Shown here one piece after another: positions 25,601 to 34,800 of a stretch of 40,972 bases of DNA (positions are counted from its first letter, which is position 1; each line of letters starts with the position of its first letter). The notes under the pieces are model-generated. The model did not search any database. It was not told the origin of the DNA and saw only the letters and a program-made list of their open reading frames with translations. The translations under genes were made by a program, and so were the position numbers. The stretch spans positions 1 to 40,972 of the forward strand of contig JAEYQO010000096.1 of NCBI GenBank assembly GCA_023409975.1, read 5' to 3'. This DNA comes from Bacteroidota bacterium. Its GTDB lineage: Bacteria; Bacteroidota; Bacteroidia; Chitinophagales; Chitinophagaceae.

Positions 25601-28600
25601 TCATTGAGTTCTGGGTGATGGACCCCTTCATCAACAACCCCAATTCACCGGGAGGTAGCCTGTACATCAACCTCGGTAATGTCTCTGAGGACGTTCTAAA
25701 GGATTCAAGGAAATTCTTTGAAAACGGAATTCCCTACCCCAAGGTAACCTCACAGCTTGCCAGCAGTGTCTGGGGTTTTGTTCCACAGCTGCAGACCCAG
25801 ATCGTCAGAGCTTTTGATAATGATCCTGCAGCCAGGGCTGTTCAGGATGTTGGTTTTGACGGGCTGGGAGATGAAGAAGAGAGGGAGAAGTTCCGCAACT
25901 TCCTGAATTCTGTTAGTGGCAGGGTCAGTCCGGGTGTTTTCGCAGAAATTGAAGCTGATCCTTCCAATGATAACTACCGCTACTTCCGTGGCGCCGAGTA
26001 TGATCAGGCGGGTACCAGCATTCTGGGCCGGTATAAAAAATTCAATAACCCTCATGGTAACTCCCCTGTAACCGATGCATCCCAGGCGTATTCAAATGCA
26101 GCAACGAACCTGCCGGATGCAGAAGATATCAACCGTGATAATACCCTCAATGAGTCTGAAGATTACTACCAGTACCAGATTGAATTAACACCTGCCCGGA
26201 TGCAGGTGGGAACCAATTATATCGTCAACCGTCAGGTGTCAAACGTAAAGCTCCCGAATGGTAATTTCGAGGAGGAGGTCTGGTATCAGTTTAAAATTCC
26301 TATCCGCGAATACACCCAACGGGTAGGTAATATTGGTGACTTCCGGTCGATCCGCTTTATGAGGATGTTCCTGAATGGTTTTCAGGACAGCGCTATACTG
26401 CGTTTCGCCCGTCTGGAACTGGGTAGGAACCAATGGCGCCGCTACCAGTTCTCACTGCAGTCGCCCGGTGAAAATATTCCTGATATCGACCAGCAGAATG
26501 TTGAGTTTAATGTGATCTCGGTAAGTGTGGAAGAGAACAGTACCAGGCAGCCCATTCCGTATGTGATCCCGCCAGGAGTAGAGCGTCAGCAGGCACAGAC
26601 CAGTAATAACACCAGCATTCAGTTGAATGAGCAGGCGCTATCACTACAGGTCTGCAACCTGCGTGATGGTGATGCACGTGCAGTGTTCAAGGAAGTGGGT
26701 GTAGATATGCGCCAGTTTGGCAAACTCAGGATGTTTGTCCATGCTGAGTCAATGGTTAATCAGACCCCGCTGCGTGATGGAGACCTGAGGGCGATTGTGC
26801 GCGTTGGTAGCGATTTTACCAATAACTATTATGAGTATCAGATCCCGCTGAAGATAACCCAGCCTGGTACGATCGATGCCAATGTCATCTGGCCGGAGGA
26901 AAACAGACTGGACCTCGTGCTCGATGAACTGGTACGCGTGAAGACGGAAAGAAACAATCAGAACCTTCCTTCCTTCGTTCCGTATTCTGTGATCGATAAC
27001 CGCGGCAATACGATCGTCGTTGTTGGTAACCCGAACCTGGGTGACGCCAAGACGATCATGCTTGGAATTCTGAACCCGAAGAAGAACAACCAGACACCTG
27101 AAGACGATGGCATGGCCAAATGTGCTGAAGTATGGTTTAACGAACTCCGGATGACCGGCCTGAATGAGAAACCAGGTTATGCTGCAAGCGGCAAGGTGAA
27201 CATTCAGATGGCTGACCTTGGTACAGTTCGTCTGGGTGGCAGCATGCATACTCAGGGTTACGGAAATATCGACCAGAAGCTGAACCAGCGCTTCCGCGAT
27301 AATTTCTACCAGTATGACGCCTCTACCAATGTTAATGTCGGAAAGCTGATGCCACGTGAATGGGGTGTTCAGCTTCCTATCTTCGTCGGTTATAGCGAAT
27401 CAGTCAGCAACCCTCAGTACAATCCTTATGATCTGGACGTGAAATATCAGGACCAGCTTAACCGCGCCTGCAGTCAGAGACAGCGTGATTCGCAAAAGAA
27501 GATCGCACAGGATTATACCTCGATCACCAGCTTCAACCTCTCCAACGTCAGAATTACAGGAAACCCTGAAAAAGCCAATACGAAGACGATGCCCTGGAGT
27601 GTGAAGAACTTCGATCTGAGCTATGCCTATAACCGCCAGTTCAAGCGCAACCCGCTGATCCAGGGCGATGAGCTGACGACTCATAAGCTGGGGCTGGGTT
27701 ATGTCTATAATATCAAGAGCAAACCTTTTGAACCATTCAAGAAGACATTTAAATCCAAGTCTAAGTGGCTGAGCCTGATCCGTGATTTTAATTTCAATCC
27801 CGTACCGGCAAACTTCACTTTCCGTACAGAGCTGAACAGGATCATGAATGAAACCCAGGTGCGTACTGTTGGTGACGGCGCCTATCCCATTCAGCCGACC
27901 TACTATAAGAATTTCACCTGGATGCGTCAGTATAACCTTCGTTGGGAACTGACCAAGTCCTTATCATTCGATTACAATGCCACCAATCAGGCACGCATCG
28001 ATGAGCCATATGGCCGTATCGACACTAAAGAGAAGCGCGACACGCTGATGGACCGGCTGGCTTCCTTTGGCAGAAACACCTTTTTCACCCAGACACTGAC
28101 GACAAGTTATAATGTGCCGTTACAAAAAATACCGGCTACAGATTGGACGACCGTGCGTCTTACGTATAGTTCCAGCTATAACTGGACGGCCGCTTCCCTG
28201 CTGGCGCGCAACCTGGGTAATACCATAGGGAATACACAGACCATTCAGGTAAACGGGGAATTTGACTTCCGGCAGTTATATAATAAGCAGCGCTGGCTCC
28301 GTGCTGTCAATCAGCCCAGGGCTCCTGTGAAGGCAGCCGCCGCAGGCAGAGAGGGCAGTCCGGTGAAAAGCACTGCTCCTGTTAGCAGAGATCCACGCAC
28401 CGGCGCCCGTAACCCGGGAAGGGATGCAGCTACGGAAAGCGTTGCCGAAGATGCCGCACCGGAGGGTCGAGACAGAGAGGATGGTGCTCCCGCAGCTCCG
28501 GTAAGGACGCCCGCGATGGATAGCGTTATGCGCAAAGACAGTATCCGTCGTCAGGATAGCCTGAACCATATTGCGGCGATTATGGCGTCCATGACAGATA

Positions 28601-30153
28601 AGCAGCTGGACTCCCTGCATAAAAAACAGCGGGAAGAGGCAAAGGCAAAACGTAAGGCTGACCGTAAAAAGCGCCGTCAGGAACGACGCGCTGCAAGACG
28701 GGCCCGCAGAAACGCACCGCTTCCTGTAAGCACTCCGGAACGTATCGGCGGACGCTTGCTTACCATGGTAAAACGTACAGTCGTCAATTACAATGAGCAA
28801 TCGGGCACAATACTTCCCGGCTATCTGGATAGCACTCGTTTCCTGGGCCTCAATAATTACAATATGATGCCCGGTCCGAGCTTTGTCTTCGGTTACCAGC
28901 CCAATAGACAATGGCTGGAGCAACTGGCTTCAGATGGCAAGCTGAGCTCAGATTCCCTGTTCAATGCTCAGTTCCAGCAGCAGTATTCCCAGACATTAAA
29001 CATCCAGACTACGGTAGAGCCTCTGCCCGATCTTCGAATTGATCTTAACTGGACCCGCTCCTTCTCAAAGTCGCTGAATGAGTTATTCAAAGACACTTCA
29101 CAAAACCGTACAGAAGGATTCAAACATCTGAATCCGTACGAGACCGGAAGCTTTACCATCTCTTATATCGGTTTGAAAACCATGTTCCAGAATTCTGGTC
29201 CGGGTTTCGGTCCATACCAGCAGCTCCTGGATAATCGTCCGATCATATCGAGGCGTCTGGGTGAGAGCAATCCTTACACGGGAGGTATTCCCGATCCGAA
29301 CAACCCGGATTATTCAAAAGGTTATACTGAATACTCTCAGGATGTCCTGATCCCTTCGTTTATCGCGGCCTACACGGGAAAGAGCGCACAGGATGTAGCA
29401 ATGATCGATTATAGTGGCACCAACACCAGAAGCAATCCGTTTAAGTATTTCTTCCCGCTGCCCAACTGGCGTTTGAATTACAATGGCCTCACCAAGCTAC
29501 CGTTCTTCAGAGAAAGGTTGAACAACCTCGTGGTGACGCATGCCTATACCGGTACACTTTCCATGAATGGGTTTGTTACCGCACAGTTTTATGATGATCT
29601 GTTTGGGGTAGGCTTCCCATCATTCATTGATTCCAACTCGGGTAACTACATTCCTTACTTCCAGGTACCAAACATTACCATCAATGAGAGTTTCGGTCCG
29701 TTATTCGGATTTGATGCTTCGCTGAGGAATAATCTGACGGCCCGTTTCGAGTTTCGTAAGAGTCGTACGGTGAGTCTGAGCCTGATCGATTACCAGGTAA
29801 GTGAAACCAAAAGCACGGAATATATGCTGGGGATCGGATACCGTGTACGCGGACTTACCCTGCCCTTCTCGGTATTGGGCGTCCGTCGTCTGAAAAACGA
29901 CCTGAACTTTAAAATGGACGTGAGTCTCAGAGATGATCGTACCAGCAATAACTACCTGGCACAAAACGTGGGTATTACTACCCGCGGACAGAAGGTAATC
30001 ACGATCTCACCATCAATAGACTATATAGTCAATGACCGACTGACATTGAGATTCTTCTATGACCGCAGACAAAGCATTCCGTATGTTTCCAGTGCCTACC
30101 CGATCACGACGACCCGTGGTGGTATGACGCTGCGATTCATATTCGCTCAATAA
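22645..30153 (+). CDS. sprA: T9SS outer-membrane translocon SprA (Sov)
   Basis: SprA is the very large (36-strand) outer-membrane barrel through which T9SS cargo crosses the outer membrane. At 2502 codons the protein is close to known SprA sizes. The start is a GTG; the frame has a TAA at 22615 and no ATG before the signal peptide (KFLLFIVAVVAIANAGARG), so GTG is the only choice. Family blocks include GGNTINVRPQGNVDVTLGG, GVKTQLQFGKLWITGV, DPEGAVYIDDFEGTRSGID and WFNELRMTGLN; a cyclic barrel end is at FIFAQ. Unusual: residues about 1890-2030 form an Ala/Arg/Lys/Glu-rich low-complexity insert with a very basic run near 1990-2020. It is cotranscribed with ruvA and convergent with the gene ending at 30261; I see no clear terminator in the 107-bp gap. 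Confidence 0.96.
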   Translation: MKRNSNFGYKFLLFIVAVVAIANAGARGFRFPFDYDPAPQPDTPAATADSPKLIFPIYDRRSGDPLSDQSPPSLDLEDPSNVERTVEYDPDENRYYISEKVGSQFFRNPTYMTLDEYLRYQGQQDEQEYWKRRMDALTLFNKKPQLPQMYKEGIFDRIFGGNTINVRPQGNVDVTLGGNWQNIQNPTLVQRAQKYGVFDFDMQMNVNLLATVGEKLKFNISNNTKATFDYQNIQRLEYTGKEDEIIKKIEAGNISFPLNSTLVSGVQSLFGVKTQLQFGKLWITGVVSQQKSKRQSLTVQGGAQTQNFAIKADDYEENRHFLLGRYFYDSYNTALQNFPIISSLINIQKIEVWVTNRTGAVDGVRDIIGFMDLGERAPYRQSLMGGTQTPTPDNRSNGLYDNLLQNPSGRLQNQATQAAQMLGLELGTDFERATARKLNPSEFTFNPQLGYISLNTTLNPDDILAVAYRYTYNGRVFQVGEFAEDLPPDSTNSKVLYMKLLKGTAARPNLPIWDLMMKNVYALGGLGISKEDFRLNVLYQNPGGGELRYLPEGPNKGVQLLTLLNLDRLNFQNDPQPDGIFDFIEGLTINVQQGKIIFPMLEPFGRDLQPAMGGNPQLERKYLYTILYDSTKTIARQFQQNNRYVIRGTYKSASSSEIFLGGFNIPQGSVSVTAGGQRLIENQDYQIDYGLGRIKILNMGILNSGIPINIQYEDNATFGFQQQNFLGARADYYVNEKLALGGTFMRLTERPFTQKTTFGEDPIQNTVIGLDANYQSEFPALTRALDKLPIYSTTASSFITASGEVAGLFPGHPPQINALDPEGAVYIDDFEGTRSGIDLRLPAQSWSLASTPVGATDKNGNILFPEATLTNDLRYGHNRARLAWYMIEPTLIDGVGGIPDYVKTDPNQHYIRLVQRRDVFPTASDQVLQNALSTFDLGYYPRERGPYNFDADNINPDGTLQNPASRWGGIQRAIEYSDFEQSNVEFIEFWVMDPFINNPNSPGGSLYINLGNVSEDVLKDSRKFFENGIPYPKVTSQLASSVWGFVPQLQTQIVRAFDNDPAARAVQDVGFDGLGDEEEREKFRNFLNSVSGRVSPGVFAEIEADPSNDNYRYFRGAEYDQAGTSILGRYKKFNNPHGNSPVTDASQAYSNAATNLPDAEDINRDNTLNESEDYYQYQIELTPARMQVGTNYIVNRQVSNVKLPNGNFEEEVWYQFKIPIREYTQRVGNIGDFRSIRFMRMFLNGFQDSAILRFARLELGRNQWRRYQFSLQSPGENIPDIDQQNVEFNVISVSVEENSTRQPIPYVIPPGVERQQAQTSNNTSIQLNEQALSLQVCNLRDGDARAVFKEVGVDMRQFGKLRMFVHAESMVNQTPLRDGDLRAIVRVGSDFTNNYYEYQIPLKITQPGTIDANVIWPEENRLDLVLDELVRVKTERNNQNLPSFVPYSVIDNRGNTIVVVGNPNLGDAKTIMLGILNPKKNNQTPEDDGMAKCAEVWFNELRMTGLNEKPGYAASGKVNIQMADLGTVRLGGSMHTQGYGNIDQKLNQRFRDNFYQYDASTNVNVGKLMPREWGVQLPIFVGYSESVSNPQYNPYDLDVKYQDQLNRACSQRQRDSQKKIAQDYTSITSFNLSNVRITGNPEKANTKTMPWSVKNFDLSYAYNRQFKRNPLIQGDELTTHKLGLGYVYNIKSKPFEPFKKTFKSKSKWLSLIRDFNFNPVPANFTFRTELNRIMNETQVRTVGDGAYPIQPTYYKNFTWMRQYNLRWELTKSLSFDYNATNQARIDEPYGRIDTKEKRDTLMDRLASFGRNTFFTQTLTTSYNVPLQKIPATDWTTVRLTYSSSYNWTAASLLARNLGNTIGNTQTIQVNGEFDFRQLYNKQRWLRAVNQPRAPVKAAAAGREGSPVKSTAPVSRDPRTGARNPGRDAATESVAEDAAPEGRDREDGAPAAPVRTPAMDSVMRKDSIRRQDSLNHIAAIMASMTDKQLDSLHKKQREEAKAKRKADRKKRRQERRAARRARRNAPLPVSTPERIGGRLLTMVKRTVVNYNEQSGTILPGYLDSTRFLGLNNYNMMPGPSFVFGYQPNRQWLEQLASDGKLSSDSLFNAQFQQQYSQTLNIQTTVEPLPDLRIDLNWTRSFSKSLNELFKDTSQNRTEGFKHLNPYETGSFTISYIGLKTMFQNSGPGFGPYQQLLDNRPIISRRLGESNPYTGGIPDPNNPDYSKGYTEYSQDVLIPSFIAAYTGKSAQDVAMIDYSGTNTRSNPFKYFFPLPNWRLNYNGLTKLPFFRERLNNLVVTHAYTGTLSMNGFVTAQFYDDLFGVGFPSFIDSNSGNYIPYFQVPNITINESFGPLFGFDASLRNNLTARFEFRKSRTVSLSLIDYQVSETKSTEYMLGIGYRVRGLTLPFSVLGVRRLKNDLNFKMDVSLRDDRTSNNYLAQNVGITTRGQKVITISPSIDYIVNDRLTLRFFYDRRQSIPYVSSAYPITTTRGGMTLRFIFAQ

Positions 30154-30260
30154 TCTTTGCTATAGGAAGGCCTGATTAAGAATGCGTTTCTGCCTAACCA
30201 GTGGAAGCTTTGTATGTATTCTACGAGTGAGTTGAAACAACCCGGATCCGAGGATGCATC

Positions 30261-30752
30261 TTATTGTTCCACCTTTGTGTACATGAACTCCTGCCGCCGC
30301 GTTTGTCCGTTTTCCTGCCCTTCTATTGTTGCTACGATCGTGGAATCTGAGGTGCGTTTGTAAATGATCCGTTGCGGAAAATCATGTCGGAGATTCTCGA
30401 AGGTGATCTCATTCTCTGTGATACGACGCTCACGAAAGCTTACCGGCGACCCTTCGTTCTGACCTGAAACCAGCGGGCTGTAAACGAGTGAATCATCATC
30501 GTAGTCCAGCGTTATTGTTTCCTGAAAGGGTGTATCACCTTCGGCGGTGATCATGTAGCTGGTAGCCAGCCACTGTGAGTCTGAAGGTTTACGCCACTCT
30601 TCAGTAATGGTACCCTCCGCTGTCTGCATCTGCCATTTTCCAAGCATCCAGGAAATCTGCCGGAGTTTATCCTCCTCTCCGGTTCCGTGGTTTACAGGCT
30701 GGCAGGAAACAGCAAACAGGCCGAGAATAGTTATCACAGTCCACCTTTTCAT
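30261..30752 (-). CDS. Small lipoprotein, DUF6265-like
   Basis: A 163-residue predicted lipoprotein. The N-terminus MKRWTVITILGLFAVSC gives a lipobox with Cys17. The mature part starts with a WMLGKWQMQTAEGTITEEW block and ends with FENLRHDFPQRIIYKR, like DUF6265 proteins, which have a lipocalin/calycin-type beta pattern. The function is unknown. It is the last gene of the minus-strand row, 48 bp after the PorP/SprF gene. A partial -7 match (TACATTTA) precedes it, so it may also have its own promoter. Confidence 0.72.
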   Translation of the reverse strand: MKRWTVITILGLFAVSCQPVNHGTGEEDKLRQISWMLGKWQMQTAEGTITEEWRKPSDSQWLATSYMITAEGDTPFQETITLDYDDDSLVYSPLVSGQNEGSPVSFRERRITENEITFENLRHDFPQRIIYKRTSDSTIVATIEGQENGQTRRQEFMYTKVEQ

Positions 30753-30800
30753 ATACTAAATGTAAGGGTTTTAGATGTAAACAAAATCACCTATATAAGA

Positions 30801-31823
30801 TCAGAACCCCGGAGCCTGTTTTCCGCGGTTGGCTTCACCACCCAGAAAGCCAACCCGTGAGACCGAAACTTCCATACCGCCGCGCTTCTGAGTAACATCC
30901 CTGAGGGTGGAGATATTGACATCATAGCTGAAAGCAAAGGTCTGGCCGTTCCAGTCGACTTTCAGCGTCGGTATGATGGCGTCCTGCAGGCGGAAAAAAA
31001 CACCTCCGTAAACTGCAAAGTTTGATCCGTCCAAATTCTCAGGTCGCATCCATTTGAGAAGGCCTCCTACCAGAATCTCCTGTGAGGGCCCCTGCCTGAC
31101 AAAATCTGCATGGAAAACCGCTCCGAAGTTCTCGCGGAAATCAACGCTCAGCCCGCCACTCAAAACCCAGCGCATGTGCATGTCCACATCTTTGCGGTCG
31201 TCGTAGAAACTGGCAGATGGTTTTGTGAAATGGTATGCAGAAAGTCCGACATAGTAGGCAAGCCCTTCTGAGGGATTGCTGCTCAGACTGAGGCCAGCAC
31301 CGAGGTCCCAGTAGGAAAGTCTGGGATTAGGAAGTTGCGGTTCTCCGTGTCCGTTAGAGGAATTGTAGCTTCCCTGCTGATACTGATTGTCGAAAGTCAT
31401 CTTGCTCACGTCGATCGTCCTCGTTACCCTTCCTCCTGTAAAACCCAGTGAGAGATAGGATTTTGCTGCGTCTTCCAGGGATTTGTTCACTGTGACAGCA
31501 GGGTAGAAACCTATGGACCGGAAGCTAATGCTGCCTGCAGCATCTGAGTATCCCAGCAGTCCGATTGTTACATAGTCATTCACGTTACGATTCAGCGGGA
31601 ACCGGAACTCGCCGCTGAAACTTCCTGTTTTGAATCCGTTTCCGACATTCGCCCATTGTTCCTTGTACTGCCCCACCACTTTATAATCTTCTGCTCTGAC
31701 GCCCATCAGCCCGGGATTTCTCAGAATATTCGAAACGTAAAACTGAGAATAGTGAATATCCTGTGCCCGAACGTCCGTCAGCACAAATCCTGAAATCAGC
31801 ACAGCGAAAAAATACTTCTTCAT
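30801..31823 (-). CDS. PorP/SprF-family T9SS outer-membrane protein, copy 1
   Basis: A 340-residue barrel protein of the PorP/SprF family. Members bind T9SS cargo with type B sorting ends at the cell surface and are needed for its secretion or attachment; SprF with the adhesin SprB is the model. Evidence: a signal peptide ending in DVRAQ, then the family opening DIHYSQFYVSNILRNPGLMG, and the conserved blocks YKEQWANV, SYLSLGFTGGRV, YVGLSAYHFTKPSASF, and DVNISTLRDVTQKRGGMEVSV near the end. The ATG at 31823 is chosen over a GTG two codons upstream. It lies 12 bp after the PKD gene and is its likely partner. It is similar to the gene at 36419-37459. Confidence 0.92.
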   Translation of the reverse strand: MKKYFFAVLISGFVLTDVRAQDIHYSQFYVSNILRNPGLMGVRAEDYKVVGQYKEQWANVGNGFKTGSFSGEFRFPLNRNVNDYVTIGLLGYSDAAGSISFRSIGFYPAVTVNKSLEDAAKSYLSLGFTGGRVTRTIDVSKMTFDNQYQQGSYNSSNGHGEPQLPNPRLSYWDLGAGLSLSSNPSEGLAYYVGLSAYHFTKPSASFYDDRKDVDMHMRWVLSGGLSVDFRENFGAVFHADFVRQGPSQEILVGGLLKWMRPENLDGSNFAVYGGVFFRLQDAIIPTLKVDWNGQTFAFSYDVNISTLRDVTQKRGGMEVSVSRVGFLGGEANRGKQAPGF

Positions 31824-31835
31824 AGTCACACAGGT

Positions 31836-34800
31836 TTAACGGATGAGGGATATATCTCCTTTCCAGGAAACAGCCTCTCCGGTAGTACAGAGGGCGTCTA
31901 CAACATAAATGAACACATCGGGATTCAGCAGTACACCATTGTGGGTTCCATCCCATCCTTCCATTATTGCATTGGGCTGAATATTTCTGCGCTCAAAAAG
32001 GAGCTCGCCCCAGCGACTGTAAATACGGAATGAACGGATGATATCGATGCCCTTCCCTCTCGGATAAAACACATCGTTCTGTCCGTCGTTATTGGGCGTA
32101 AAGCTGTTTGGCATAAAAATCTGGCTTGCTTCACAGTTCACGAAGACGGTGACAGAATCCGTTTTCTGACAGCCAAACTCGTTAGTAGCGGTAAGTTTAT
32201 ACGTCGTGGTCACGAGAGGTGAGGCCTGCGGGTTGAGACAATAAATGCAGTTCAGCGTTTCAACAGGATCCCAGAGCAGGCTGGTATATCCCTGCCCGTT
32301 CCCCTGTAGTTGTGCAGACTCACCAGCAACTATAGTATGACCAGGACCGGCATCAATATCCGGTAAAGGGTTCACGATCACATCTACGTATTGTGTATCA
32401 GGTATACAGCTTCCTTCGTAGGCAATCATTATGTATCGCGTTGTAGAATCGGGTGTTGCCACTGGATTGGCGAAGGTGGGATCGTTCAACCCTTCCTCAG
32501 GCTGCCAGCGATAGTACACGGCACCGTCAGCAGTTAGCTGAAGACTTTCTCCCTTACAGATATCGCCACCATCCCCTACCTGACTCACGACATGCGTCCT
32601 GGTTTGTATCAGAACAGAATCGATGTTAGGACATCCATTTGCATCCTTACCCGTTACATAGTACCAGGTATCCCCCGAAGGAATTGCATAAGGGGTATTG
32701 CAGTTGGAACAGCTCAGGGCGTTCACCGGCTCCCAGGTGTAGCTGACGCCACCGGCCGCCTGCAGCAGGGTAGAGTCTCCGACACAGATCAGCGTGTCTC
32801 CGACTGCTTCTATCGTGGGCAGACCGCCAAACGTAAGGGTATCGATCAAAGTATCCACACAGCCGGTATTCGTCTCCGTGTAGAGTTTGATAATATAATC
32901 GCCGAGGGCTGGATAATACTTCGTAGGGTTGGGAGCCGTCGTGATCTGGCCGTCGTGGAACTCCCAGATACTACTGGTGAGCGTGGAATAAGAACCCTTT
33001 GAAGTGTCTGTAAACGTAAGATTGCCCGGCTCACAGGCAGGATACGGATCATAGGTAAAACCAGCGTAGATACCATCTACCTTAATGGTGTCGAGACCCT
33101 GACTGGAAGAGCTGCAACCCGCATTATCCGTAAGAATAACCCTCGGCACGAAGGGACCGGGTTCGGTGTACGTATGTACGACCACGGAGTCTGTTGTGGC
33201 CATGGTCGTACCATCGCTGAAATCCCAGATAAACCCTGGTACGTTCTGCACATTCGCTTTGAAGGTTACCGTTAGCGGTGCGCAACCGGTAAGCGGTTCA
33301 TAACTAAGTGCCCCGTCATAGCCCAGCAGATTGACCGTAGCTGTTGCTGTATCCCGACAGCCATGACCATTGATGGCTACGAGCTGGACACTATACAGTC
33401 CGGAATTGACGAACACATGATTAGGATTCGGTGTCGTGAAGCTGGAGCCATCTCCCATGAACCAGTTGTACACTACTGCCCCCGTCGACTGGTTCGTGAA
33501 GTTTACCACCAAAGGCGGACAGATACGAAACGTATCACTCAGATCGAAGGCAGCATCCGGCCGGTCCCAGACAGTGATATAAGCCGGTTTGATCATGGTG
33601 TCTGTACATCCGTAAATATCCGTCATGTACATCCTGACATCGAAGGTTCCTAACTGTGTGTAGATATGCGAAGGATTCGTGGCCGTATCCAGGGTGCCAT
33701 CTCCGAAGTCCCAGATGAAGGTGGCTCCAAAGAGGTTTGAAGAGTTGTTGATGAAGCTGATGGGCGTGCCCCGACAGGCGTTATTGTTATTTACAGAGAA
33801 ATCCGCCTCCGGATCATGCCCCTGTATATGATCCAGTTTCTCTACGGAATCTGCACAGCCGATGTTATCCGTTACTTTCATTGTAACGGTGTAGTACCCG
33901 GTGCTGGTATAGGTGTGGGTAATCGCAGGATTAGAGGTCGTTGCTGTCTGGCCGTCTCCGAAGTTCCATTCGAAAGTGGAGGGTGTCGTTCCCTGCGGCA
34001 AAACAGAGGTACTCGTAAAAAGTACATCTCCCGGCACACAAACATTCTGAGGCATGGCTGTAAAATTTGCCGCTGGCTGTCCGACGAGAATGTAATCGTC
34101 TTTGGTTACCGTATCGAGGCAGCCGTGGATATCTTCGGTAATGAGGCTCACATCATGGAAGCCCGGGAAGAAGATCCACCACTGGACCTGTGCAATGGTA
34201 TCGGCCAGCGTCCCGTTGCTAAAGCTCCAGGTATAATCGACAATGAAGCTTGTGTCTGAAACCATCGCAGAAAAATTGATCGTATTGCCAGGACAGATGG
34301 CAGTATCATCTGCCAGAAAATCGATCTGCGGAACCACAAACTGCAAGAACTGCTCAGAGGTATCATAACAACCGGTATTGCTATTGAATGCGACCAGTGA
34401 CACGGTGTAATTACCCAGAGCGGGATAGGTATGTGTAGGATTCAGTTGCGTTGATTGCGCCCCGTCGCCAAAGAACCATTCGAAGGACGTGTAATTAATG
34501 GACGTATTGACAAAAGATACTTTCAGGGGGTCATCGCAATGATAAGAGACATCGAATTGTGCTTTGGGGTCCTTGACTTCTATGTAATTGAGTTTCTCTA
34601 TGGTATCCTTGCAGCCATTATTATCGGCGATGAGCATAATGGAGTAAGTACCCGGCATACTGTAGATATGCGTGGGATCCGTATCCGCTGAGGTGCCGCC
34701 ATCACCGAAATACCAGGTGTATGATATAGCATTTGTCGTCAGGTTCTGAAAGGTGACGGGCTGGTCCACACATGTAATCTGCGGACCTGTAAAATCCGGT

